Both the position numbers and the translations under genes were made by a program. This document shows positions 51,671 to 62,400 of a stretch of 64,000 nt of DNA, in pieces. Source of the DNA: Earliella scabrosa (taxonomy: Eukaryota; Basidiomycota; Agaricomycetes; Polyporales; Polyporaceae); assembly GCA_022605405.1 (NCBI GenBank), contig JABYQQ010000013.1, positions 1,240,001-1,304,000 of the forward strand, read 5' to 3'. The notes below the pieces were generated by a model, which made no database searches, was not told the DNA's origin, and saw only the letters and a list, made by a program, of their open reading frames with translations. Within the stretch, counting starts at the first letter, position 1. Every line of letters starts with the position of its first letter.

Positions 51671-54600
51671 ATGACTGCTGAATGGGAGCCAGGACGGGTC
51701 AAGGTGCGTTCCGTCCGTACAACCGTGCAACATGGAGACCGATGCGGACGGGGAATAGGCCCAACTGCGCCTCACCGCGCAGCGGCTCGGGCAGCTGCAG
51801 GACCGGATGGACTCGCAGGCGCAGATCACGCAGAGGGACATCGCGACCCTCCTCCAACAAGGGAATATTGCGCTCGCGCGGGCAAAGGCGCAGAAACTGA
51901 TGCGGGAGGACGTGCGGAGCGACCTGCTGCAGACGTTGGAGATGCACGTAGGTGTCATCCTCGGCCATCTGAACGAACTCGAACGAAGGTGCGCGTGCTG
52001 CGTTTATTCCGTCCCTCCGCCGTCCGGGCGCACGCCGCCTGCTCACGCTTCATTCCTCCGCCCCGTGGGTCAGTGTCACGCCCAGCCCTATTGTAACGGA
52101 AGCTGCATCAAGCATAATCTATGCCGGTTTGCATATTGACTCCAAAGGTCCACATCTGCGTCCACCGTGCTGGGATGTCCCGTGAATTGACCGTGGTTGG
52201 CGAACTCCGCCGCTGTGAACAGACCTCCATCATGTCCGTGAATTCCTCATGCACGCCCTTGGCCCCGACTTCGCGCGGTCGTCACTGGAGAACCAGGACA
52301 GTTACGTATCCGCGAGGGTGAGCCGTCCGTTCCTCCGCCCGTCCGCTCCCACCTCACGCAAGCGGAGCAGGTGCTCCGGGCGATCGCCGCGCCTCCTCCT
52401 ACCGCCGCAAGACTGGACCAGTACCTGTATGGTATAGCACGTTCGCACAACGTCCACTGGCTCCCCGACCTATCCCCGCAGCAGAAGTACGTGTCTACTC
52501 CGAGAGGGCGTGCCGGAGAGGTTCTGAGCGGTGCCGCACAGGGTCAATGCATTGTCTCCCATCGTCGACCCCGAGATCGTGTCCGTGGTGGACCTTGCGC
52601 AACTCCGATCCCTGTGTTCACATGGTAAGTCCGCGGATTGCGAGTCTCCCTGCAGGCGGCGACACTCAAGCGAGTGCAGGTCTGCCGTCACATCCGCCGT
52701 GGTTGCGGCCGCGCGTATGGAGGTGAGAGCGTTCTTCCGTGCTGCGTGGGCGAAGGTATTGAGATTGTTGCAGGCTCTTGCTCGGCACGCTGCCCGTTGA
52801 CAAAGCCCTCTGGCGCAAGGAGGCTCGCACGCAACGGGAGAATTACTACGTGCGTGCTTCCACATACGTCTTTGCGCGGGGATGACGTCGGCTCACGCCT
52901 GTTCAGGACCTTGTGCGGAGGCTACTCGAGCCCCTCCCCTCTCTGCCGGAGCCAACAGAGCCGTTGGCGTCGACTGATCAATCCATACTAGATGTCTTCA
53001 ATGAGCTCTCGATGGTCCCTCCTAGTCTCTTAGTAACGCTAGAAGAGGAGCCCGAGCCATGCCCTCAGTGCCCGCTGGAAGATGGCGCGTCAGAGGATGT
53101 CAAGATCAAGTGCGCTGGGAATCTGGATGTCCGGTTACGTCTCATCCGAGCGAAGGAGGCCGGAGAGGCAGCAGAGGCGAATGGTGCTTCGAACGACACA
53201 CCTGAGATACGCCTCGATGCGACGCCTGAAATCCGGCTCGACGCGACACCGGAGGTCCGCTTGGAGGAACCGTCACCAAAGAAGAGCAAAACACAGGGCA
53301 AGACACCTGAGATTTCGCTCCGACCGCCCGAATCTCCTACTTCCACGCATTCAGGGCTGTCGACTACCCTACTGCCATCAAGACAGTATAGCTCTTTTGG
53401 TGCACACAACAAACATTCAACGGCCCTTCTCCGTCTCTTGTACATCCACTCATGTCTCAACCCCGCAAACCATTCCCCCCAGATCGGATCGTTATTAGTC
53501 CCAATATACGCCGCTCTCGTGGAGGAAGTGGACCCTGAAGACTTGCCGCACGTTGAGGCTGACACCTTCTGGGTATTCGAGTCGATGATCGGCGAATTCT
53601 CAGAACTTGAAGATGAACAGAACGGAACTATCTGGGTTCAAAAGTTGAGCGACAGACTGCGGTGGGCAGACCCTGAGCTCGCCGACGATCTGGTAAGTCA
53701 TCAGACATTATGATGACGCGTATGCATTGAGCGTAGCTGCCTGCAGGCGACTAAAGGTCTTGATCCCGGACTTCCTCACTACTCGTTGTATGTTCACTCG
53801 CCGGTAGCACGTCATATCCAGCGCTCACGAGTATTACAGCCGTTGGCTCATTCCCCTACTCACTCACACGCTGCCACTACCCGCCGTCCTCATGGTTTGG
53901 GACGCCCTCTTCTCCCGGCCCATGCGGCAACGGGATGAGAATCCGAAGCTGGATTACCTCATGGACGTATGTACGAGCATGCTGCTCTGCGCACGGGCCA
54001 CGCTTCTACAGTACGTCGCCGACGTCATCGCAGTCGTCAGCGTTCTTCTAGCAGCTCACGCAATGCTTGTACAGGTTGGGTCGTGCGCATCGCAAGTCGC
54101 AGAACCTCTGGTCTGACGAGGTTGCCGCGATCCCGTCCGATGCGTTTGGAGAACGAGAGCTTGAAGAGGCGTTCATCGAGGGCATGGCCTTCCTGCAGCG
54201 GTATCCGCTGGAAGCTGTCGGTGGCATTGAGAAGGTGCTCCAGACTGCCTTCGACCTTGCGTCGCAACGCCAAGCGTCCGTCAACGTGTCCAAAACCAAC
54301 GGTTCAGCTGTAGGCCTTGCAGGGCGCCTCCGCAATACGATGTGGAAAGGCTTCTCGTCCGGCCTCGAGTCGCATCCTGAGGAGGAGTACGACGACACGG
54401 AAGAGGAGTCCGAGGACGACTACGAGTCGGAGAAGTCGCCGCAGCCACAGCAAGGCCCTCAGAACACACTAACCTCTCGCCTGGCCAGCACGGTGTGGCG
54501 GGGAATCACAAATCAGAGCGCTATGGATGTGGCCTCCCCTACCGGTACTCCTGTTGGGAGCCCTGCCCCTTCACCACTTCCGTCGCCCCTTCCATCTCCG

Positions 54601-56325
54601 CTCCCTGCATCGCAGTCGGCACCCGCTGTCCCGCCAAGAGAGGCCCTCGCAAATGCGGCGGCACAGGGCAAATCTATGTTCTGGGGATATGCCGAGAAAC
54701 TCAAAGACTCGGACGCGGCTGCCAACCTGTCGAAGGTCACGACGAATTGGCGTGTCAGGGCTCTGGATGCCTGGACAAAGCGAGGCAACGAACCATCTCC
54801 GAACACTCTGGCGCCGCCACCAACGTCACATTCGGCCCCGTCGATGTCGTCCGCTCAGGATCACGGCAGGAGTATCTCGCTCACTGCCATCCAGACGCCG
54901 TCTCCGAGAGCCGACGGCAAACGTGGCTCGTTGCCTATCATCGATAGGTCCGATGCCTACTCTCCTCCGCCAAGACCAGCGTTCTTCCGCCCCGTGAGGG
55001 ACAGTATCCTGGTCGCTTCCCCTATCAGCCGCAGTACTGAGGGGTCGCCTGTGTCTGATTCCGGCTCTACCGGCGTACGTAACTCGCTGTCCTCGTCATT
55101 CAAGCTACCAGACAATATCCCCTCCCGCGGTCACTCGGGACCCCGACCACTCTTGCTGAACTCGTCCTCACTCATGACCGGTGGCCCGAGCCCGGCGCGT
55201 TCTCCCGTCTCGCCGTCTGCGGACTCGCGTTGGGCCGAGTCGGTCCGCGCGCAGCGTCCAGTGAGCCACCGTGCTTCGCAGTCCTCGATCTCGTCCTTGT
55301 CTCCGTCGGAGCCGCTTCGCCCAAGGCGGGCAGACAACGGCTCGGGTGTGGACTCTGACGGCGGGAGCACCAGCAGGATCGTCCCAATCAACCGCAACAA
55401 GTCTCCCTCCCCAATGGCACAGGCATCGAGGCGATTCTCTTCGAGGACGTCGGTCAGCCCCCCGCCCCCACAGAGGGCACACCGGCGGCTCGCCACAGAC
55501 TCGTCCGCGGCCGATGACAGCGCTCAAGCAGGATGGGGCCGCGTCGACGTCCCGGACTCGCCCACGACGATCCCGTCTCCGCCCCCGCCCGGCACGCCGG
55601 ACGCGGAGACGACGAGCATCGCCGATGTGCGCGTCAAGCAGCCGGAGTCGCAACGCCAGCGCGGTTCCGTCGTGCTCAGCGAGAGCAACGGGCACGGAAG
55701 CGGTAGCGATGTGACGTTTGCCGCGCCCGCGCCCGAGACGAAGCTCAGCCGGCGGACCGCGACGATCACCCGGCGGCCGACGAGCACGGCGTCCCGCCCA
55801 ATGAGCACGGTGTCCATCGAGAGCTCCGACGGCCCGATTCCAGCCGCCATGTCGTCGCCGACGCGCATGTCGATGGTGGACAAGGCGCCGAACCCGAACC
55901 TGCGCAGGAAGCGGTTCCCGCCGCGGCTGCAGTCGCTGCGCAACTCGCGGAGCTCGACGGAGCCGGTGCCTGCGCTGCCGTACGGTGCGGGGCAGGGGGG
56001 CGCGGGCGGCCAGACGCTTGGTGTGGAGTTCCCGGACGAGGGGGAGCACGAGGCGACGACGCCGCGCGCGGGGAGCTTTGACGAGCAGATGATAGGGGGC
56101 ACGTCGCCGAGGCGGCGGGTGAGGAAGACGTCTGGCGAGGGTGATGGCACACCGGGGCGCACGAGAAAGGTGTCGACGGAGGGCCGGACGAGGAAGATTT
56201 CGACGGAGAGCAGGCGGAAGGTGAGCGCGGAGAGGGAATCGAAGCACAAGCGCGAGAGCGCGGCTGTTGAGGGTGATGACGAGGGGTACAACGACCTGTT
56301 GAGCGCGTACGAGAGCGAAGACTGA
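51671..56325 (+). CDS. IST1 domain-TBC RabGAP fusion protein with long disordered tail
   Basis: Single continuous model from 51671 (MTAEWEPGRVK) to the stop at 56323-56325. The N-terminal IST1 domain reads QLRLTAQRLGQLQDRMDSQA, RDIATLLQQGNIALARAKAQ, MREDVRSDLLQTLEMHVGVI, EAASSIIYAGLHIDSK, FLMHALGPDFARSSLENQDS and RLDQYLYGIARSHNVHWLPD. A 55-nt intron (52487-52541) then joins it in frame to NALSPIVDPEIVSVVDLAQL, the lead-in of a TBC domain: PSHPPWLRPRVWRLLLGTLP, KEARTQRENYY, DTFWVFESMIGEFSE, FRWLIPLLTHTLPLPAVLMV-WDALF. Inside the TBC domain is a repeat-bearing linker (TPEIRLDA). The C-terminal ~700 residues are Ser/Pro/Arg-rich and disordered. IST1 regulates ESCRT-III/Vps4; TBC domains stimulate Rab GTP hydrolysis. 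The TBC part has no usable ATG of its own in frame. Confidence 0.75.
53195..53275 (+). repeat. In-frame 24-bp coding repeat (DATPEIRL)
   Basis: Three tandem units encode DTPEIRL-DATPEIRL-DATPEVRL inside the linker of the TBC domain. A fourth, isolated TPEISL lies about 50 bp downstream. Confidence 0.8.
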
Positions 56326-56548
56326 GGGCACATCATAGTGCTGTATATAGCCACGCCCGCACGGGTGCGGGATGGGTCGATCTGCATGTCATGAGAGCAC
56401 AGACCAAGCACGCACGTTTGAATACTGTAGTCACACAGCATAGTTGAGCTCTCTCGGACGATCATCACAGTCGAATTTTTCACGTCGTATTTATTGCCCG
56501 TTTGTCCGTCCGTCCACGCGCTATGTATCGTCGTCGATCTACTGCTAG

Positions 56549-57300
56549 CTATCTATTTGAGCGATGCTCGTCTTCGTTTTGCAACGCCTCTTGCACGCCG
56601 TGATAGACCTCGAGCAGTACGGGGAATCGCGGGAGGAGATTCTGGGTAGAGAAGATCAGCATGGATACGATGAACACGAAGTTGCGACCCACTTCGAAGG
56701 CAACTTCGAGCTGCAGCGCACCCTGTGGTGTGCGATTCATTGCGACGAGGTAGTAGCGGACATTCCAGCCTCTAAGGCCCTCGTTGATGAGGAAGTCCTC
56801 GAGGGACGACCAGGGCACGAACTTGCGCGAGACACTGAGCGAGCGGCCCGCGAAGCCTCTATGCGTCTCAAGCTGTACGCCGAGCGAAGGGAGGATAACC
56901 ACAGACTCTGAGAGCGAGTACGTAAGCATGAGGTCAATGGCGTCTCTGCGGGATGTGGTTAAGCGGTAGTAGGAACTTACCCCACTGAACTTGGGTGAGC
57001 CGTGTATGCAAGAACGTAAGCACCGCGAGCGTCAGTGCGGTGATGCGAGCTGTCGTAGAGGCTGCCTGCAGATATCGTCAGGTGTCAGTAGTTGTGTATC
57101 CGCCGTTCTGGATGTGTACATACCGCATCCCAATAGTAGGCAAGGGCGAAAACGAGGCACGCATCCAGCCACAGCTTGCCGGGGATCGTGCTGGCAACAC
57201 GGCGTCTCTTGGGAAGAGCCTCTACCCTGTATTCAGTCCATGCTGGGTGCTCGATTACCGTGAATTCGGGGTGCTCATCGAGGGGCGCGTTGCGTTGCAT
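56549..57300 (-). CDS. GPI15: GPI-GlcNAc transferase subunit PIG-H/Gpi15
   Basis: Subunit of the ER complex that adds GlcNAc to phosphatidylinositol in the first step of GPI-anchor synthesis. The start at 57300 gives MQRNAPLDEHPEFTVIEHPA. A hydrophobic hairpin follows, GKLWLDACLVFALAYYWDA spliced to ASTTARITALTVLAFLHTRL. Then comes the PIG-H domain proper: SLSESVVILPSLGVQLETHR, FVPWSSLEDFLINEGLRGWN, VRYYLVAMNR and LPRFPVLLEVYHGVQEAL. The INEG-x-RGW pattern is the family hallmark. It ends with a short polar tail at the stop 56549-56551. Three short introns are used. The protein of about 190 residues is a normal size. ECO1 lies divergently about 470 bp away. Confidence 0.9.
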
Positions 57301-57768
57301 GCATCAGCAAAGCCCGTTGATCCTGCCCAGTATTGAGATGAAAGACGGAGGGGACAGCAGGGAAAGCAGTGTAGTGTGAACATCATGCTACGACGCGTGA
57401 GACACGTGATTGACGCGTCTGATGTGTGGCCAAACAACACCAACGCGACGCGCTTGAGTAAAGCTCAGTACGCCGGTCGTTGGAAGGCCAATACCTGAAG
57501 CAGGACTTCAATTGTTTCTGTATGAAAGGTTATGTAGTGTAGTCCCTGCCACGACAACGGGGACAAGTTGGAAGAGGTAGCAAATTTAAAGCTTCTTGAA
57601 GGCAGAAATAAGGAGGACCCAGCGCCCGCCAGCGCTAGCGGCCAAACAAAGCCAACGCGACGCGCTTGCCACAATTGGTCACAGCGAGTCCGTGACTCCT
57701 GCCTCCGACTTCCATCTCGCGCGACCCCATCCTCGAGGCCCCTTCTCCCTTCATCGCTGTCCTACACA

Positions 57769-58968
57769 ATGCCTGCAGATATGAAGAGAACATACAGCAC
57801 CCGCTTGGCCACCAAACCCTTGCTACCCTCTTCTCCCACATCCGAGCTCACCTCCCCGCCTCCTCTCAAGCGCAAGCAGCCTTTCGCCGATCGCCCCACT
57901 GAGCAGAACACACCCCGCAAGAGAGCGCGTCGACTTCCCAAAGCTGAGCTTAAGCCCAAGGCCGGCGACAAGGGCAAGGCTAAGCAGAGCAAGCTCACGC
58001 AACTACATTTCTCCCTCGACACCCCGATTCTCCGAACCTGCCCACTCTGCGACCTCTCGTACACGCGCGGCGCGCCTGGCGACGAGGCACTGCACAAGGC
58101 ACACTGCGCTCGCGTCCAGCGCGGCCTTGAGTGGGGAAAGGAGGAGGAACGCGAGGCAGCGAAGGCAGGCGTCGAGGAGCTGCAGGCCAACATCAAGCTC
58201 CGGAACGGGGCGCGCGGACGCGTCATTTGCTTCAGACCGGATGTCGGCGGCAAGATTGGAGCCAAGGTATGTCCCTGCGTTTCTTCCGCGACGCGTCGGT
58301 ACCCTAAAGGTCTGACTGGACCACCCGTTCGTGCACCCTAGACTGCCTTGCTGCTTGACACTATGCGCCTCGCACTCTCATCACCACCACTCTCGCCCGC
58401 GGTCCTCCGCCGGTGCAAAGTCTACCTCTTCCTTGCCTCTCGGCCAGGTTCCATCCTCGCCCGCGAAAAGATCGTCGGCTGTGTCGTCGCGCAGCGCATC
58501 TCGACGGCAATGGCCATTGCCCGTCCATCCGAAGTGTCCGCTGCCCTTTCAACACCCTCTACCACTCCTTCCTCGTCCCAGAGCCAACATCTGTCCGCAT
58601 CCGACGACCACCCTTCTCAGGAGAACGTACAACCTTCCGACAAGTCGACGAGCGCGCCTGTGGTGGACGCAGAAGCGCCGACCGTGGCGCTCCTCCCCGT
58701 CGACTCGTCCACGAACCTCTACGTGCACCCCGCACAGCTCCCGACGCCCATGGGAATCCCGCGCCTGTTCGTCTCGTCCGAGTACCGTCGCCTTGGTATC
58801 GCCTCCCGCCTTCTCTCCCTCGCTGCGGAAACGTTTATTCTGGGGTGCCCGCTCAACCCCGCCCGGGGGGACGTCGCCTTCACCCAGCCGACCGGCGCAG
58901 GCAAGGCTGTCCTCGAGGCATGGGGCAAGGGCGGCGTGCGCATCTACGAAGAAGAAAGCAACATCTAG
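57769..58968 (+). CDS. ECO1: Cohesin acetyltransferase ECO1/ESCO
   Basis: Nuclear acetyltransferase that modifies Smc3 to establish sister-chromatid cohesion in S phase. The start is MPADMKRTYSTRLATKPLLP at 57769 (a second in-frame ATG lies four codons on). A basic, disordered N-terminus leads to QLHFSLDTPILRTCPLCDLS and the single C2H2 finger C-x2-C...H-x3-HC. One intron (about 58267-58341) interrupts the link. The GNAT domain includes AREKIVGCVVAQRIS, a Ser-rich insert, then MGIPRLFVSSEYRRLGIASR and the terminal FTQPTGAGKAVLEAWGKGGV. The RRLGIASRLL acetyl-CoA-binding segment and the FTQPTGAGK segment are well preserved. The length of about 375 residues is normal. The stop is at 58966-58968. 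Confidence 0.92.
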
Positions 58969-59409
58969 CTGCCCATCCGTGATGGGACATGTATCTATAT
59001 CTGTTAGAGAGCTGGAGCCTCCACGATTGTCAGCGATGTATCCATGCTTCATGTCGTCTTGATCCTTCATATTCCCCCACATCTTGATATCCCCTGTGAC
59101 CTCAACCTGCGCACTACTTGTCATGCTATTCAGTGTCACCAATTCTCCTCACATTCACGCACACGGACTGCAGTGGGAGTGAACAAGCTAGATATACAGG
59201 TTGCATGATGTATTCCGTACACGAGTTGGTGATCGTAGCGATGAGAGAATGCGCGTAATAGTACTGTACTTTCCTTCTGGTACTTCTCCGCGAGCCGTAA
59301 CGTCAACCGAAGCCCAAACCGAGAATAGTGAAACGAGCGAAGACGATGATGATGATGGAGACAGTTGTTGGTTGCGGCCCGTGATTTTGCAACTTCGACA
59401 ACTCAAGCT

Positions 59410-62400
59410 TCAAGCCTCGACCTCGACCGTCTGAGCACCGCCTGAGACAAGCGAGCTCTTGGGAGGGATGAAGGTCTGCGGAAACGAAACGTTCAGGGCC
59501 GATGGATATGACAGACGAGATGGATGGTGAACTCACCCTCTGCTTGATAGCGCCGTCGAACGGAAGACGGGTGGAGCCGTTGCTCAGGTAGGCGTCGACC
59601 TCTGCGGCGCAACGGCGACCCTCCTGGATGCCCCACACAATGAGCGACTGGCCGCGACGGCAGTCACCGGCGGCGAATACGCCCTCAACGCTCGTCGCGT
59701 ATTTCTGCAGCTCTCGATCAGCATCCGAGGAGGGATAGTCCGACTCTACACAGCACTTACGTTTGGCGGTGTCTGAATGTTGCTGCGCGCGTCCTGCTTG
59801 AGGCCGATCGACTTGAGGACCTCCGCCTCGGGGCCCAGGAAACCGAGGGCGAGGAAGACGAGCTGCGCGGGGAAGAACTTCTCCGAGCCAGGCGTCTCCT
59901 CCATCTTCCAGCGCCCTCCACTGTCCTTCGTCCACTCAACGCGCACCGTGTTGAGACCCTGGAGCTTGCCATTCTCGTCGACGACGAACTCCTTCGTGGA
60001 GATACAGTACTCGCGCGGGTCGTTACCAAAGTGCGCGGCGACCTCCGTGTGGCCGTAGTCGGTGCGGAAGATGCGCGGCCACTGCGGCCACGGGTTGTCG
60101 CGTCCGCGCGACGCCGGCGGCTTGGGGAGCAGCTCGAAGTTCGTGACCGACTTGGCGCCGTGACGCATGGCGGTACCGATACAGTCGTTGCCCGTGTCGC
60201 CACCGCCGATGACGATGACGTCCTTGCCCTTCGCGTTGATGTAGCTGCCGTTCTGCAGCTCAGAGTCGAGCAGCGACTTGGTGTTGAGCTGGAGGTACTC
60301 CATCGCGAAGTGGATGCCGTCAACCTCGCGGTTGGGGATCTTGAGGTCGCGCGGCCAAGTCGCGCCAGTGGCGAAGATGACAGCGTCGTTCTCGCGGCGG
60401 AGGTCGTTTGCATCAATGTCCTTCCCAACGAAAGTGTTCGGGACGAATGTCTGCGTAGCACATAATTAGGCAGCAGCTTTCCGAGAGCATGGGGGTTACA
60501 TACCACTCCCTCCGCAGCCATCAGGTCAACGCGGCGCTGGACGATAGACTTGTCGAGCTTCATGCTGCAAGACTACATGAGACACTGCCTATACAGAACG
60601 GCGGAAAGGACTTACTTCGGGATACCGTACATGAGCAAACCACCCATGCGGTCATTGCGATCGTACACGGTGACCCAGTGACCGGCCTTGTTCAGCTGGT
60701 CAGCAGCAGCGAGACCCGCAGGACCAGAGCCAATGACAGCGATCTTCTTCCCAGTCCGGAACTTAGGCACCTGAGGAGCCATCCAGCCCATCTCGAAGCC
60801 CTACAGCAGATGTCAGAGCGAAGAAGGTCAGCATTGGTCCATACGACATACCTTGTCGATGATAGCGCACTCGATGCTCTTGATGCCCACAGGCTGCTCG
60901 TTAATGCCGAGCACGCACGCACCCTCGCACGGCGCAGGGCAGACACGGCCCGTGAACTCTGGGAAGTTGTTCGTCATCAGCAGGCGGTTGAGCGCGTCTC
61001 GCCACTGGTTCTTGAACACCAGGTCGTTCCACTTCGGGATGATGTTCGAGATCGGGCAGCCCGTGTCCGACTGGCAGAACGGCACGCCGCAGTCCATGCA
61101 CCGCGCGGACTGGTACTTGAGCTCGTCCTCCGTCAGCCGGTGCGAAATCTCCTTCCAGTCTTTGACCCGCTTCCGCGGGGGGCGGTACGTCTCCGTCAGC
61201 CGCTTGTACTTCATGAAGCCCCGCGTCTTGTCGAGCTTGCTCAGCCGGCTCTTGGTCGTCGCCTCGTCGACGAGCGAGTCCTCGAGATCGGTCACGGCGG
61301 GCTCGATGCGGCCACGGGAGCTAGCGCGACTCATGCGCGAGAGAGGCTCCTTCGGGAGCAAGAGATCCTCGAGGCCCTCTGATGCGAGGTCGACCTGGCT
61401 CGCGGTGCGCGAAGGGACAAGGTCGATCACGCTCTGGCGCATCCTCTCCTCCTTCGCCTTGACAGCCTGCTCCTCGAGAACGCGCTTGTAGTCGTGGGGC
61501 ATGACGCGGACAAAGAGCGGGAGCAAGTGATGGAAGTCGTGCAGGACGCGGTCCGCAACCTCGGACCCGGTGTAGTGACGGTGGTCCTCGATAAGGCCGC
61601 GGAGCTCAGCGATCTCCTTGGGGTCGGTGACCTTGCCGAGCTCGACCATCTCCATGTTGACCTTCGACGCGAACGTGTGGGCCGTGTCGAGAACGTACGC
61701 GATACCACCGCTCATACCGGCCGCGAAGTTGCGTCCGGTGCTGCCGAGTACGACGACACGACCGCCCGTCATGTACTCGCACCCGTGGTCACCGGTGCCC
61801 TCAACAACCGCCTTCGCACCCGAGTTACGAACGGCAAACCGCTCAGCAGCGATACCGCGGATGAACGCCTCGCCGGACGTGGCACCGTACAGACAGACGT
61901 TGCCGATGATAATGTTCTCCTCGGCCTTAAACGTCGACTGCTTGGGCGGGTAGACGATGAGACGACCGCCGGAGAGACCCTTCCCGACGTAGTCGTTCGC
62001 ATCGCCCTCGAGCTCGATGGTGATACCAGGCGCGAGGAACGCGCCAAGGGACTGGCCCGCAGAGCCGCACATACGAATGTGGATGGTGTCCTTGGGCAGA
62101 CCCTCCTCGCCGTACAGCTTCGAGACGCGGTACGAGAGCGAGGTGCCCAGCGCACGGTCCGTGTTCGTGACGTCGCACTCGACGTGGACGGGCAGACCCT
62201 TCGTGAGCGCGGGCTCGGCCTCGTCGATGAACTTGTTGTCGAGACGGATGTAGAGCTTGTGGTCCTGCGGGCGCACGCGGTACGTCGCAGCGCCAGGCCG
62301 CATCTGCCAGGCGGGCTTCAGGATCGCGCTCAGGTCGAGGTGCGCGGTCTTCGGCGTGCGGAGCTTCTCGTCGACCTTGAGCATATCCGCGCGGCCCACC

